Assembly: GCA_029213165.1 (NCBI GenBank) | Contig: JARGNO010000004.1 | Span: 61,973 to 125,972 of the forward strand | Direction of reading: 5' to 3' | DNA length: 64,000 bases | DNA from: Minwuia sp. | GTDB lineage: Bacteria; Pseudomonadota; Alphaproteobacteria; Minwuiales; Minwuiaceae | In this document: positions 32,289 to 42,077 of the stretch, piece by piece | Layout of the letters: each line of letters opens with the position of its first letter | Numbering within the stretch: the first letter of the stretch is position 1 | The notes under the pieces: model-generated | What the model saw: the letters and a program-made list of their open reading frames with translations, nothing else | What the model was told of the DNA's origin: nothing | Databases searched by the model: none | Program-made: the position numbers and the translations under genes

Positions 32289-33098
32289 TCAGTCTTTCGG
32301 AGTGGTCACGGTCAGGCGCGCAGATCCGGCCTGCAACTCGCCATCCGGTCGGTCAAGGCGCAGCATGGCGAGTACGTGGTCGCCTGCCCCGCTGCGTACC
32401 GTGCCGACACTTCGGCCATCCACCAGCACATCTGTCCCGGCGGCAGGCAGGGCACCCGTCACCTGACAGGGCAGCAGCATCTTGCGGACATTGCCCCGGT
32501 ACTTGCTGCGCGCCGTGATCTCCTGTCCGACGTAGCAGCCCTTGCGGAAGTCGATGCCGTTCAGCCTGTCGAAGCCGACTTCCAGCATGAAGTTCTTCTC
32601 CACCTCGATATCACGGCTGCCATCGGGGATGCCGTGTGAGACGCGGAGTGCATGGTAGGCGGACAGGTCGTCGGTGTGGTCAGGCAGTGCCCTTGCCGCA
32701 GGCCAGAGCAGGCGCTGTCCCATGTCAGGATTGCGGGGATCCGTGTAGCTGATCGCACCCTCGCCCGCCAATCCGCCGTCCGGTGCGGCCAGTACCTGCC
32801 AGTCGGCGCTGACATCGTCGATGCTGACCCTGGATCGCAGCTTGTACATGGTCAGGCGTCGCTTCAGATCGTCGATCCGGGGGGCCTCGACCTCCAGCAG
32901 CAGGGCGTCGCCATCCGGGGCGGGCGTGACGAAGAAGTCATGCAGGAACTTGCCCTGAGGGGTCAGAAGCGCGGCATAGACGGCCGTCCCGGGGGCGATT
33001 CCGGCAACATTGTTGGTCACCAGCGCCTGGAGGAAACTCCCGGCCTCCGCCCCGCCGACCTGCAGCACGCCCCTGTCGGGAATTCTGAAGACATTCAT
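32289..33098 (-). CDS. ygfZ: YgfZ/GcvT-domain folate-binding protein
   Basis: 'GIDFRKGCYVGQEITARSKYRGNVRKMLLP' (K-G-C-Y-x-G-Q-E motif). Confidence 0.95.
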   Translation of the reverse strand: MNVFRIPDRGVLQVGGAEAGSFLQALVTNNVAGIAPGTAVYAALLTPQGKFLHDFFVTPAPDGDALLLEVEAPRIDDLKRRLTMYKLRSRVSIDDVSADWQVLAAPDGGLAGEGAISYTDPRNPDMGQRLLWPAARALPDHTDDLSAYHALRVSHGIPDGSRDIEVEKNFMLEVGFDRLNGIDFRKGCYVGQEITARSKYRGNVRKMLLPCQVTGALPAAGTDVLVDGRSVGTVRSGAGDHVLAMLRLDRPDGELQAGSARLTVTTPKD

Positions 33099-33132
33099 TG
33101 CGCCTGTACTCCGCTGATCCGGGGACCTGATC

Positions 33133-33702
33133 CTACTCTGCCGCCAGGCTCGCCGGGCGGGTCCACGCGTGCTGTTTCGAGTGGGGGTCGAGCGGTGTCT
33201 CGACCAGATGATTGGTATAGTTCGAAATCACCTTGTGTGCGATCACGCCGACGATCTCGATGACGTTGCGTTTGGTGAAACCCGCCGCCATGAAGCTGTC
33301 GAGGTCCGCTTCATCCACCCAGCCGCGCTGAACCACCATCTTCTGCGTGAAGTCGCGCAGCACGTTCAGGCGGTCATCGGGAAAGGGGGTATTGGTGCGC
33401 GCCGCCTCGATCACGTCCTGTGGAATCTTCTCCGCATTGGCGATCCGCGTGTGACCTGCCATGCAGTAGGTACAGTCGTGATAGGCGTTGATCGTGAACC
33501 ACACCACGTGACGTTCCGTTGGCGTGAAGGACATCTTCATCACGGCGCGGCTGAGGGCCATGTAGGCTTCTGTCGTCGCGGGGGCTTCCACCATGCCCGC
33601 GATCAGGTTGGGGACGAAGCCGTAGCTCTTTTCCGCCTTGTCCAGCAGTTCCCTGCCGTCCTCGGGTGCCGTTTCCTTCGTGTGAAGCTGAAATCGTGTC
33701 AT
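33133..33702 (-). CDS. Carboxymuconolactone decarboxylase/AhpD-like family protein
   Basis: MTRFQLHTKETAPEDGRELLDKAEKSYGFVPNLIAGMVEAP...; 'CTYCMAGHTRIA' (CxxC...H). Confidence 0.9.
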   Translation of the reverse strand: MTRFQLHTKETAPEDGRELLDKAEKSYGFVPNLIAGMVEAPATTEAYMALSRAVMKMSFTPTERHVVWFTINAYHDCTYCMAGHTRIANAEKIPQDVIEAARTNTPFPDDRLNVLRDFTQKMVVQRGWVDEADLDSFMAAGFTKRNVIEIVGVIAHKVISNYTNHLVETPLDPHSKQHAWTRPASLAAE

Positions 33703-33778
33703 CGTCACCTCCTGCGTGTCTGCCCCGCTATCTGATGCGGCGGCGGCAGCAATCAAGTTCCCGGCTGACATAGGTGAG

Positions 33779-33800
33779 GGTCGCTGGGGGAACAGCGACC
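33779..33800. repeat. Inverted repeat GGTCGCTG-ggggaa-CAGCGACC in the divergent CMD/creatinase promoter region
   Basis: Perfect 8-bp arms. Confidence 0.4.
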
Positions 33801-33868
33801 GGTCGTGATCGACGCAAGCGCCATTGCGGACTGTGGGAAGAACGCAGGGAAACACAGGGGAAACGAAG

Positions 33869-35083
33869 ATGACCGATGAACTGATCCATCTGGTGCGCTG
33901 GCACAATGGGGAGAAGGCATACTCCCCGTTCTCGGAGGCCGAGATGCAGCGTCGGCAGGATTCCATGCGGGCGCTGATGGCGGCTGCGGACATGGATGCC
34001 TGCCTGTTCAGCAGCTATCACAACATCTGCTATTTCTCGGGGTTCATGTACTGCCAGTTCGGTCGGCGCTATGCCCTGACCCTGACCCACGATACGGCGA
34101 CAACCCTGACCGCGGCGATTGATGGCGGGCAGCCCTGGCGACGGACCTTCGGCGACAACCTGACCTATACGGACTGGCGGCGTGAGAGTTACTTCGATGG
34201 CCTGAAGCAACTGCTGTCCGGCGTCCGGCGACTGGGGATCGAATTCGATCATGTGACACTGCAGTTCCGCGATCTGCTGGCCGCGCATTTCCCCGATGTT
34301 GAACTGGTCGATTGCGGCGAGGCGGCGATGGGCCTGCGTACGGTGAAGTCGGTGGAGGAACACGCCCTGATCCGCGAAGGTGCGCGCATCTGCCGGATCG
34401 GCGGGGAGGCCGTGATGGAGACCGCGCGGCCCGGCGTGCCGGAGCATGAGGTGGCGCTGGCCTCCACCAATGCCATGGTGCGGGCCATTGCCGACAGTTT
34501 TCCCTTCGTCGAGCTGATGGATACCTGGACCTGGTTCCAGTCCGGCATCAACACCGATGGCGCCCACAATCCGGTGACCAACAAGCCGATCGCCCAGGGA
34601 GACATCCTTTCGCTGAATACGTTCCCGATGATCTTCGGTTACTACACGGCGCTGGAGCGGACCCTATTCGCAGGTGCTGTAGACGAGGTTTCCCTGGACC
34701 TGTGGCAGAAGAACTGCGCGGTGCATGTGCGGGGCATGGAACTGATCCGGCCCGGCGCGCGCTGTTGCGATATCGCACTTGAACTGAACGAGATGTATCG
34801 CGGCTGGGGTCTGCTGAAATATCGCTCCTTCGGCTATGGCCACAGCTTCGGTGTGTTGTCCCACTACTACGGGCGCGAAGCCGCAGTGGAACTGCGCGAG
34901 GATGTGGAGACCGTGCTGCAGCCGGGGATGGTGGTATCCATGGAACCCATGATCATGCTGCCGGACGGCGTGCCGGGTGCAGGCGGCTATCGCGAACACG
35001 ATATCCTGATCGTCAACGGGGACGATGCAGAGAACATCACGGACTTCCCCTTCGGTCCGGAAAGCATGATTTTGCCTGCATAA
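33869..35083 (+). CDS. Creatinase (creatine amidinohydrolase), M24 fold
   Basis: Extended similarity to recalled Pseudomonas creatinase: 'SYHNICYFSGFMYCQFGRRYAL', 'IDGGQPWRRTFGDNLTYTDW', 'VELMDTWTWFQSGINTDGAHNPVTNK' (catalytic His region), 'YRSFGYGHSFGVLSHYYGREAAVELREDVETVLQPGMVVSMEPMIMLPDGVPGAGGYREHDILIVN'. Confidence 0.93.
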   Translation: MTDELIHLVRWHNGEKAYSPFSEAEMQRRQDSMRALMAAADMDACLFSSYHNICYFSGFMYCQFGRRYALTLTHDTATTLTAAIDGGQPWRRTFGDNLTYTDWRRESYFDGLKQLLSGVRRLGIEFDHVTLQFRDLLAAHFPDVELVDCGEAAMGLRTVKSVEEHALIREGARICRIGGEAVMETARPGVPEHEVALASTNAMVRAIADSFPFVELMDTWTWFQSGINTDGAHNPVTNKPIAQGDILSLNTFPMIFGYYTALERTLFAGAVDEVSLDLWQKNCAVHVRGMELIRPGARCCDIALELNEMYRGWGLLKYRSFGYGHSFGVLSHYYGREAAVELREDVETVLQPGMVVSMEPMIMLPDGVPGAGGYREHDILIVNGDDAENITDFPFGPESMILPA

Positions 35084-35271
35084 TCAGCAACAACGCAGGG
35101 TGGTTGCATGATGATCACAAAGCTGACATCGTTGCACCGCAACACGAGAACGCGTCCAGGCATTGCGGGAACAAGCAGGCCGGACAGACAGGGACTGCAG
35201 ACGCTGACAGGGCGTTCGAACTCGAAGCATCCGCAATCAATGCGGGGCACAAAGGGAATTGAGGCAGCTGC

Positions 35272-36384
35272 GTGACAGGCGATCAGTCGACGGGCGATCC
35301 ATTCGTCCGGTTCCAGGAAGTGCAGAAGAGCTATGACGGTGAAACGCTCGTCGTCAAGAATCTGAACCTTGATATCGCCAATGGCGAATTCCTGACGATG
35401 CTCGGCCCCTCGGGGTCCGGAAAGACAACCTGCCTGATGATGCTTGCCGGGTTCGAGACTCCGACCCATGGCAAGATCGTCCTGGACGGCGCGCCGCTGA
35501 ACGATGTGCCGCCGCACAAGCGCGATATCGGCATGGTATTCCAGAACTACGCCCTGTTCCCGCACATGACGGTGGCCGAGAACCTGGCCTTCCCGCTGCA
35601 TGTGCGGAAGATGGGCAAGGCGGAGGTCGAGCAACGGGTGCAGCGGGCGCTCGACATGGTCCAGCTCGGCCCGTTTGGCGGTCGGCGTCCGATGCAGCTT
35701 TCCGGCGGGCAACAGCAGCGCGTCGCCGTGGCCCGCGCCCTGGTGTTCGATCCGAAACTGGTGCTGATGGATGAACCGCTGGGCGCGCTGGACAAGCAGC
35801 TGCGCGAACAGATGCAGTTCGAGATCAAGCATATCCACGACAATCTCGGCATCACCGTCGTCTATGTGACCCATGACCAGTCGGAAGCGCTGACCATGTC
35901 GAACCGGATTGCCGTTTTCAATGACGGCATCATCCAGCAACTGGCGCCCCCGGCTGACCTTTACGAGCGGCCTGACAATGCTTTCGTGGCGCAGTTCATC
36001 GGCGAGAACAACAAGCTGACCGGCAAGGTCTCGGCGGTTGACGGCGACCAGTGTTCCGTCGAGCTTGAGAGTGGCGAGAAAGTCACCGCCATGTCGATCA
36101 GCCACAGTGGTGTGGGCCAGCCGACAATGCTGTCGATCCGCCCTGAGCGGGTGATGATCGGCGACGATGTGAAGGATTGCGACGTCCATGTGGATGCGCG
36201 GGTGCAGGAACTGATCTATCTGGGTGACCACATCCGCACGCGCCTGACCGTCTGTGGCCGCGACGATTTCGTGGTGAAGATTCCGAATTCAACAGATCGT
36301 GCCGGTCTCGTGCCCGGCAACGAAATTTCCCTTGGCTGGCGGACACGCGATTGCCGGGCGCTCGACATGCCCGACAATCTGTGA
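35272..36384 (+). CDS. Spermidine/putrescine-type ABC transporter ATP-binding protein (PotA-like); GTG start
   Basis: Walker A GPSGSGKTT, 'LSGGQQQRVAVARAL', 'VLMDEPLGALDKQLREQMQFEIKHI', TOBE-like C-terminus. Confidence 0.95.
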   Translation: MTGDQSTGDPFVRFQEVQKSYDGETLVVKNLNLDIANGEFLTMLGPSGSGKTTCLMMLAGFETPTHGKIVLDGAPLNDVPPHKRDIGMVFQNYALFPHMTVAENLAFPLHVRKMGKAEVEQRVQRALDMVQLGPFGGRRPMQLSGGQQQRVAVARALVFDPKLVLMDEPLGALDKQLREQMQFEIKHIHDNLGITVVYVTHDQSEALTMSNRIAVFNDGIIQQLAPPADLYERPDNAFVAQFIGENNKLTGKVSAVDGDQCSVELESGEKVTAMSISHSGVGQPTMLSIRPERVMIGDDVKDCDVHVDARVQELIYLGDHIRTRLTVCGRDDFVVKIPNSTDRAGLVPGNEISLGWRTRDCRALDMPDNL

Positions 36385-36440
36385 TCACCGGGCCGGCAGG
36401 GAACAGGATCGCACGAGAGAAAAACTCAAGGAGGCTAGAA

Positions 36441-37541
36441 ATGAAGAGCTTCAAGTCAGCCCTTATCGCGGCTGCAGTGGCCAGCGTGGCGGCAGGTGCC
36501 GTGACCAGTGCCCAGGCCGATACGGAACTGGTTGTCGTATCCTGGGGCGGGGCCTATTCGGCCAGCCAGCAGGGCGCGTATCACGACCCCTACATGGCCG
36601 CGAATTCCGGTGTCACGATCGTCAACGACGACTCGTCCAACGCTGCCGTGGCCAAGCTGCGCGCGATGAACGAAGCCGGCAATGTCACCTGGGATCTGGT
36701 CGACGTTGTTGCCGCCGACGCCATTCGCCTCTGTGACGAGGGCCTGGCCGAGATCATCGATCATGACAAGGTGCTCGCACCGGCGCCCGATGGCACGCCT
36801 GCCTCGGAAGACTTCGGTGATCTGATCGTGTCCGAATGCTTCATTCCGCAGATCGTGTATTCCACGACCTTCGGCTACCGCACCGACATGGTTTCCTCCA
36901 CGCCGACCAGCGTCTGCGATGTGTTCGATCTGGCGAAGTTCCCTGGCAAGCGTGCGCTGGAGAAGAATCCGATCAACAACATGGAATGGGCCCTGCTCTG
37001 TGACGGCGTCGCGCCGGATCAGGTCTATGAGGTCCTGGGCACCCCCGCCGGTGTCGAGAAGGCCCTGGCCAAGCTGGGGACCATCAAGGACAACGTAGTC
37101 TGGTGGACCAAGGGCGCACAGACGCCTCAGCTGCTGGCTGACGGTGAAGTCGTGATGGGCTCCACCTACAATGGCCGTCTCTTCTCGGTGATTGAGGAAG
37201 AGAAGCAGCCGATCGCGATGCTGTGGGACTGGCAGGTGTTTGACCTGGACGGCTGGATCGTCCCGACGGGCACCAAGAACAAGGCAGCGGTGATGGAGTA
37301 TCTGCGCTTCGCCACCGACACCCAGCGTCTCGCCGACCAGGCGAAGTTCATTTCCTACGGTCCGGCCCGCAAGTCGTCGGCACCGCTGGTGGGCAAGCAT
37401 GCCACGCTGGGCATCGACATGGCGCCGCACATGCCGACCGATCCCGCGAATTCCAAGACCACCCTGCTCTACAACTACGAGTTCTGGGCGGACAATCGCG
37501 ATGATATCGACGAGCGTTTCCAGTCCTGGCTGCTGCAGTAA
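36441..37541 (+). CDS. PotD-like ABC transporter substrate-binding protein
   Basis: MKSFKSALIAAAVASVAAGAVTSAQA signal peptide; 'LVVVSWGGAYSASQQGAYHDPYMAANSGVTIV'; RBS AAGGAGG upstream. Confidence 0.93.
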   Translation: MKSFKSALIAAAVASVAAGAVTSAQADTELVVVSWGGAYSASQQGAYHDPYMAANSGVTIVNDDSSNAAVAKLRAMNEAGNVTWDLVDVVAADAIRLCDEGLAEIIDHDKVLAPAPDGTPASEDFGDLIVSECFIPQIVYSTTFGYRTDMVSSTPTSVCDVFDLAKFPGKRALEKNPINNMEWALLCDGVAPDQVYEVLGTPAGVEKALAKLGTIKDNVVWWTKGAQTPQLLADGEVVMGSTYNGRLFSVIEEEKQPIAMLWDWQVFDLDGWIVPTGTKNKAAVMEYLRFATDTQRLADQAKFISYGPARKSSAPLVGKHATLGIDMAPHMPTDPANSKTTLLYNYEFWADNRDDIDERFQSWLLQ

Positions 37542-37697
37542 GGCTCGTGACGTGACGGACTCCGGGGCGGGTGTCGCCCGCCCCGGAAACCGTTGCCTCT
37601 CCCGAATGCGTCCCGCCAACGGGCGCCTTCCGGTGTGGCATCGGCCCGGATGGCGACGTCCGGGACAGGTAATGGGCAGGGGGCTCAGCGAACCAGG

Positions 37698-38975
37698 ATG
37701 ACAGCGACCGACATGCAGAACAGCGCCTCCGCCGCGATCGTCACTGCGGATGGCCAGCCGCTGAAGGTCTCCCTGGCCAGGGCGCTGCGGCGACAGCGCA
37801 TGTTCGCGCTGGCCCTCGTCGCGCCCCTGTTCATCTTCGTTGCCATCAGTTTCATCATTCCCATCGCCGACATGCTGTTCCGCTCCGTCGAGAACGGCAT
37901 TGTCGAGGAGATCCTGCCGCAGACCGTCAAGGCGCTGGAAAGCTGGGACGAGACCTCCGGCGAATTGCCGGACGAAGCTGTCTTCGCGGCCATGGTCGCC
38001 GACCTGAAGGTGGCGCGGAAGGAACGGACCAACACCAAGGTCGGCCAGCGGCTGAACTACGAACGCTCCGGCATGTCCAGCCTGTTCCGTGGCGCGGGGC
38101 GCAAGGCCGGACGCATCAAGGAAGCGCCCTACAAGGAACAGCTCATCAAGTCGGACAAGGACTGGGGAAAGATTGTCACCTGGCAGGTGATCAAGCAGTT
38201 CTCGCCCAATCTGACGCCGGGGTATTACCTGGCCTCCGTCGATGCGATGCAGACGCCGGAGGGCGAAATCCGTTTCGAGGATTCAGAGAAGGCGATCCAT
38301 ACAAAACTGTTCATCCGCACCATGATCATGTCTGTCGTGATCACGCTGATGACCCTGTTGCTGGGTTTTCCCATCGCCTACCTGATCGCCACGCAGCCAG
38401 CCAAGATCGGCAATCTGCTGATCATCCTGGTGCTGCTGCCGTTCTGGACATCGCTGCTGGTGCGAACGACCTCGTGGATCGCCCTGTTGCAGCAACAGGG
38501 GGTGATCAACGACATTCTGGTCTTCATCGGCATCATCTCCGATGACGGGCGATTGACCATGATCCACAATGCTACCGGTTCGGTGATCGCCATGACGCAT
38601 ATCCTGCTGCCGTTCATGGTGCTGCCACTCTACAGCGTCATGAAGACCGTACCGCCGACATACATGCGTGCGGCGACATCGCTCGGCGCGCATCCGTGGC
38701 CGGCCTTCTGGAAGGTCTATTTTCCCAATACCGTGCCGGGAATCGGCGCGGGGGCGATCCTGGTCTTCATCCTGGCCATTGGCTACTACATCACGCCGGA
38801 ACTGGTCGGTGGCACGTCCGGCACCTTCATCTCCAACCGCATCGCGTTCCATATCCAGAATTCCCTGAATTGGGGTCTGGCGGCGGCGCTGGGTGCGGTC
38901 CTGCTGGTGATCGTGCTGGTATTCTACCTGCTGTACGACAAGATCGTCGGCATCGACAACATGAAGCTGGGTTAG
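37698..38975 (+). CDS. PotB-like ABC transporter permease with enlarged extracytoplasmic segment
   Basis: 'PFWTSLLVRTTSWIALLQQQGVINDIL' and EAA-loop 'MRAATSLGAHPWPAFWKVYFPNTVPGIGAG'. Confidence 0.93.
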   Translation: MTATDMQNSASAAIVTADGQPLKVSLARALRRQRMFALALVAPLFIFVAISFIIPIADMLFRSVENGIVEEILPQTVKALESWDETSGELPDEAVFAAMVADLKVARKERTNTKVGQRLNYERSGMSSLFRGAGRKAGRIKEAPYKEQLIKSDKDWGKIVTWQVIKQFSPNLTPGYYLASVDAMQTPEGEIRFEDSEKAIHTKLFIRTMIMSVVITLMTLLLGFPIAYLIATQPAKIGNLLIILVLLPFWTSLLVRTTSWIALLQQQGVINDILVFIGIISDDGRLTMIHNATGSVIAMTHILLPFMVLPLYSVMKTVPPTYMRAATSLGAHPWPAFWKVYFPNTVPGIGAGAILVFILAIGYYITPELVGGTSGTFISNRIAFHIQNSLNWGLAAALGAVLLVIVLVFYLLYDKIVGIDNMKLG

Positions 38976-38986
38976 GGGAGAGACCG

Positions 38987-39841
38987 ATGGCTGCCCTTCC
39001 ACCCTATGCATCGACGCCGGAGCGGATCTGGTACTACGCCTTCCGCATCATCTGCGCGGCGGTGTTCTTCTTCCTGATCTTCCCGCTGATGGTGATCGTG
39101 CCGCTGTCGTTCAACGCGGTGCCCTTCTTCACCTTCACGACGGAGATGCTGGCGTTCGATCCGGCGGGGTATTCGACAAAATGGTACCTGGATTTCTTCA
39201 CCAACCTGAACTGGCAGGGTGCGGTCTGGAACTCCTTCGTCATCGCGTTCTTCGCGACCATCCTGTCTGCCAGCCTCGGCACGCTGGCGGCCCTTGGCCT
39301 GTCACGACCATCCATGCCCTACCGCACGCTGATCATGAGCATCCTGATCTCGCCCATGATCGTGCCACTGATCATCTCGGCGGCGGGCATGTACTTCTTC
39401 TATTCCCGCGTCGGCCTGCAGGGCACGCACCTGGGCGTCATCCTGGCCCATGCGGCGCTGGGGACACCCTTCGTGGTGATCACCGTGACCGCGACGCTGG
39501 TCGGGTTCGACAACAACCTGATACGTGCGGCCAACAGTCTGGGGGCCTCGCCCACCCGCACCTTCTTCAAGGTCATCGTGCCGCTGATCACGCCCGGCGT
39601 GATATCCGGTGCGCTGTTCGCGTTCATCACCAGCTTTGACGAGGTCGTGGTGGTGCTCTTTGTCGGCTCCTTCGAACAGCGCACGATCCCCTGGCAGATG
39701 TTCTCCGGCATTCGTGAACAGATCAGTCCCACCATCCTGGCGGTGGCAACCCTGCTGACACTCGTGTCGATGCTGATGCTGTTCGCACTGGAACTGCTGC
39801 GACGACGCACCGAACGCCTGCGGGGAATCAAGAACACCTGA
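38987..39841 (+). CDS. PotC-like ABC transporter permease
   Basis: MAALPPYASTPERIWYYAFRIICAAVFFFLIFPLMVIVPLSF...; EAA-loop 'IRAANSLGASPTRTFFKVIVPLITPGVISGALFAFITSFDEVVVVLF'. Confidence 0.94.
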   Translation: MAALPPYASTPERIWYYAFRIICAAVFFFLIFPLMVIVPLSFNAVPFFTFTTEMLAFDPAGYSTKWYLDFFTNLNWQGAVWNSFVIAFFATILSASLGTLAALGLSRPSMPYRTLIMSILISPMIVPLIISAAGMYFFYSRVGLQGTHLGVILAHAALGTPFVVITVTATLVGFDNNLIRAANSLGASPTRTFFKVIVPLITPGVISGALFAFITSFDEVVVVLFVGSFEQRTIPWQMFSGIREQISPTILAVATLLTLVSMLMLFALELLRRRTERLRGIKNT

Positions 39842-39964
39842 CACGACGCGGATGACGCAGGAGCGTCGCAGCGTGGACAAGTCTTGGCGATGGAAGGACA
39901 GCCGCCGCTGGCCCTGATGCCAAGCTGGGTTCGTGTTGTCACTGCTGTGGTCTGGAGTCCACCG

Positions 39965-41218
39965 ATGCCGGAAGATGTCGTTCTGCGTTTCAGCCGTCAG
40001 GAATATGCGGTCCGCCTGCAAAAGACACGCGCCGCGATGGAGGCAGCAGGCATAGACCTGCTGATCCTCAGCGACCCTTCCAACATGGCATGGCTCACCG
40101 GCTACGACGGCTGGTCGTTCTATGTGCATCAGGCCGTCATTGTCGGGCCGGATGGCGACCCGGTCTGGTTCGGGCGCGGGCAGGACGTGAATGGTGCCAA
40201 GCGTACTGTCCATATGGGCGTCGGTGACCTTGTCGGCTACGAGGACCATTACGTGCAGTCGATGGAGCGGCATCCGATGGAAGTGCTGTGCGCGGAGATC
40301 GTGACGCGCGGCTGGGCCAGCGGCACTGTCGGTGTCGAGATGGACAACTACTATTTCTCTGCCAAGGCGTTCGCCACGCTGCAGTCCGGCCTGCCCAACG
40401 TCCGGTTTCAGGACGCGACCGCTCTGGTCAACTGGCAGCGCGCCGTGAAGAGCGCGCAGGAACTCGATTACATGCGCAAGGCCGCGCGGATTGTGGAATC
40501 CCAGATGAAACGCATCTTCGAGATCGCCGAGCCAGGTGTCCGCAAGTGCGACCTGATCGCGGAGATCTATGATGCGGGCCTGCGTGGTACGGACGGCCAT
40601 GGGGGCGATTACGCGGCCATCGTGCCGCTGGTCGGCGCTGGCGTCGATGGCTCCGCCCCGCACCTGACCTGGGACGACAGTCCGCTGCGGGACAACGAAG
40701 GTGTCTTCTTCGAGATTGCCGGTTGCTATCACCGCTATCACTGCCCGCTGACCCGTACGGTCCATTTCGGTGAGCCGCCGGAGCTGTTCCGCCGGGCGGA
40801 GGCGGCGGTACAGGAAGGCATGGCACTGGGGCTGGAGAAGGCGAAGGCGGGCAATACCTGCGAGGATGTGGCGCTGACCTTCTTTGCCGAACTGCGCCGC
40901 CATGGCTTCGAGAAGAACAACCGCACCGGTTATCCCATCGGGCTGTCCTATCCGCCGGACTGGGGCGAGCGGACGATGAGCTTTCGTGCCGGTGACCTGA
41001 CGGTGCTGCAGCCGGGCATGACGTTCCATTTCATGACCGGCCTGTGGCAGGCGGACTGGGGCATCGCGATGACGGAGAGCATCGTCATCGGAGAGGATGG
41101 CCCCGAATGCCTCGCCAACGTACCGCGTGAACTGGTGGTGAAACATGCCGCAGGCGCGACCGTGCAGGTAGGTGACATGCCCCCACCGGACCCCTCGAAA
41201 CAGCGCCCTCTGGCCTGA
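39965..41218 (+). CDS. M24 family hydrolase resembling ectoine hydrolase DoeA / Xaa-Pro peptidase
   Basis: 'LLILSDPSNMAWLTGYDGWSFYVHQAVIV', 'WFGRGQDVNGAKRTV', 'EMDNYYFSAKAFATL', 'DGHGGDYAAIVPLVGAG', 'GYPIGLSYPPDWGERTMSFRAGDLTVLQPGMTFHFMTGLW'. Confidence 0.85.
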   Translation: MPEDVVLRFSRQEYAVRLQKTRAAMEAAGIDLLILSDPSNMAWLTGYDGWSFYVHQAVIVGPDGDPVWFGRGQDVNGAKRTVHMGVGDLVGYEDHYVQSMERHPMEVLCAEIVTRGWASGTVGVEMDNYYFSAKAFATLQSGLPNVRFQDATALVNWQRAVKSAQELDYMRKAARIVESQMKRIFEIAEPGVRKCDLIAEIYDAGLRGTDGHGGDYAAIVPLVGAGVDGSAPHLTWDDSPLRDNEGVFFEIAGCYHRYHCPLTRTVHFGEPPELFRRAEAAVQEGMALGLEKAKAGNTCEDVALTFFAELRRHGFEKNNRTGYPIGLSYPPDWGERTMSFRAGDLTVLQPGMTFHFMTGLWQADWGIAMTESIVIGEDGPECLANVPRELVVKHAAGATVQVGDMPPPDPSKQRPLA

Positions 41219-41261
41219 TCCGTTATATACTCCCCCTTTCTGACAGTCAGATGGGGAGGAT

Positions 41262-42077
41262 ATGGACATGGCTGGCGATTACGCGAAGTTCTCGACTTTC
41301 GAGGTGGACTGGCCTGCGGACCGGGTGTTGCGGCTGACGCTGAACAATCCTGCGACGCTGAACTCGCTCGACACGACCGGGCACAATCACATGACCTATG
41401 TCTGGAACGAGATCGACGCTGATCCGGATGTGTCTGCGGTCATTCTGACCGGCAAGGGCAAGGCGTTCTCCGCCGGTGGCGACTTCGGCATGATCGAGGC
41501 GATGATCGACGACTACCAGGCCCGCGTGCGGTCGTGGAAGGAGGCGAAGGACCTCGTCTACAACATCATCAACTGCGGCAAGCCCATCGTTTCAGCCATC
41601 AATGGCGTGGCAGTCGGTGCCGGGCTGGTGGCGGGCCTGCTGTCGGACATCTCCATTGCGGCAAAGTCGGCGAAGATCGTCGATGGCCACACCCGGCTGG
41701 GCGTTGCGGCCGGGGATCATGCGGTCATCAACTGGCCGATCCTGTGTGGCATGGCCAAGGCGAAGTATCACCTGATGCTTTGCGAGCCGATGACAGGAGA
41801 GGATGCCGAGCGCATGGGCCTCGTGTCACTGGCGGTGGATGACGACGAACTGCAGGCCAAGGCGCTGGAGGTGGCTGTCCGGCTGGCCAATGGCGCCCCA
41901 TCCGCCATGCGTTTCACCAAGTATGCGCTGAACAACTGGTACCGCATGGCAGGACCGGCCTTCGATGCCTCGGTCGCGTTGGAGATGCTCGGGTTCACCG
42001 GGCCGGAAGTGCGGGAGGGCCTGGCAGCCCATCGGGAGAAGCGCCCGCCGAAGTTCGATCCGCAGTCCGACGCCTGA
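41262..42077 (+). CDS. Enoyl-CoA hydratase/isomerase family protein
   Basis: '[16 protein letters not shown]', '[20 protein letters not shown]', '[16 protein letters not shown]'; start could be 41268. Confidence 0.93.
   Translation: MDMAGDYAKFSTFEVDWPADRVLRLTLNNPATLNSLDTTGHNHMTYVWNEIDADPDVSAVILTGKGKAFSAGGDFGMIEAMIDDYQARVRSWKEAKDLVYNIINCGKPIVSAINGVAVGAGLVAGLLSDISIAAKSAKIVDGHTRLGVAAGDHAVINWPILCGMAKAKYHLMLCEPMTGEDAERMGLVSLAVDDDELQAKALEVAVRLANGAPSAMRFTKYALNNWYRMAGPAFDASVALEMLGFTGPEVREGLAAHREKRPPKFDPQSDA

Noticed and set aside
39302-41269. 655-aa minus-strand ORF over the M24 hydrolase
   Set aside because: Antisense to a well supported CDS, no domain.
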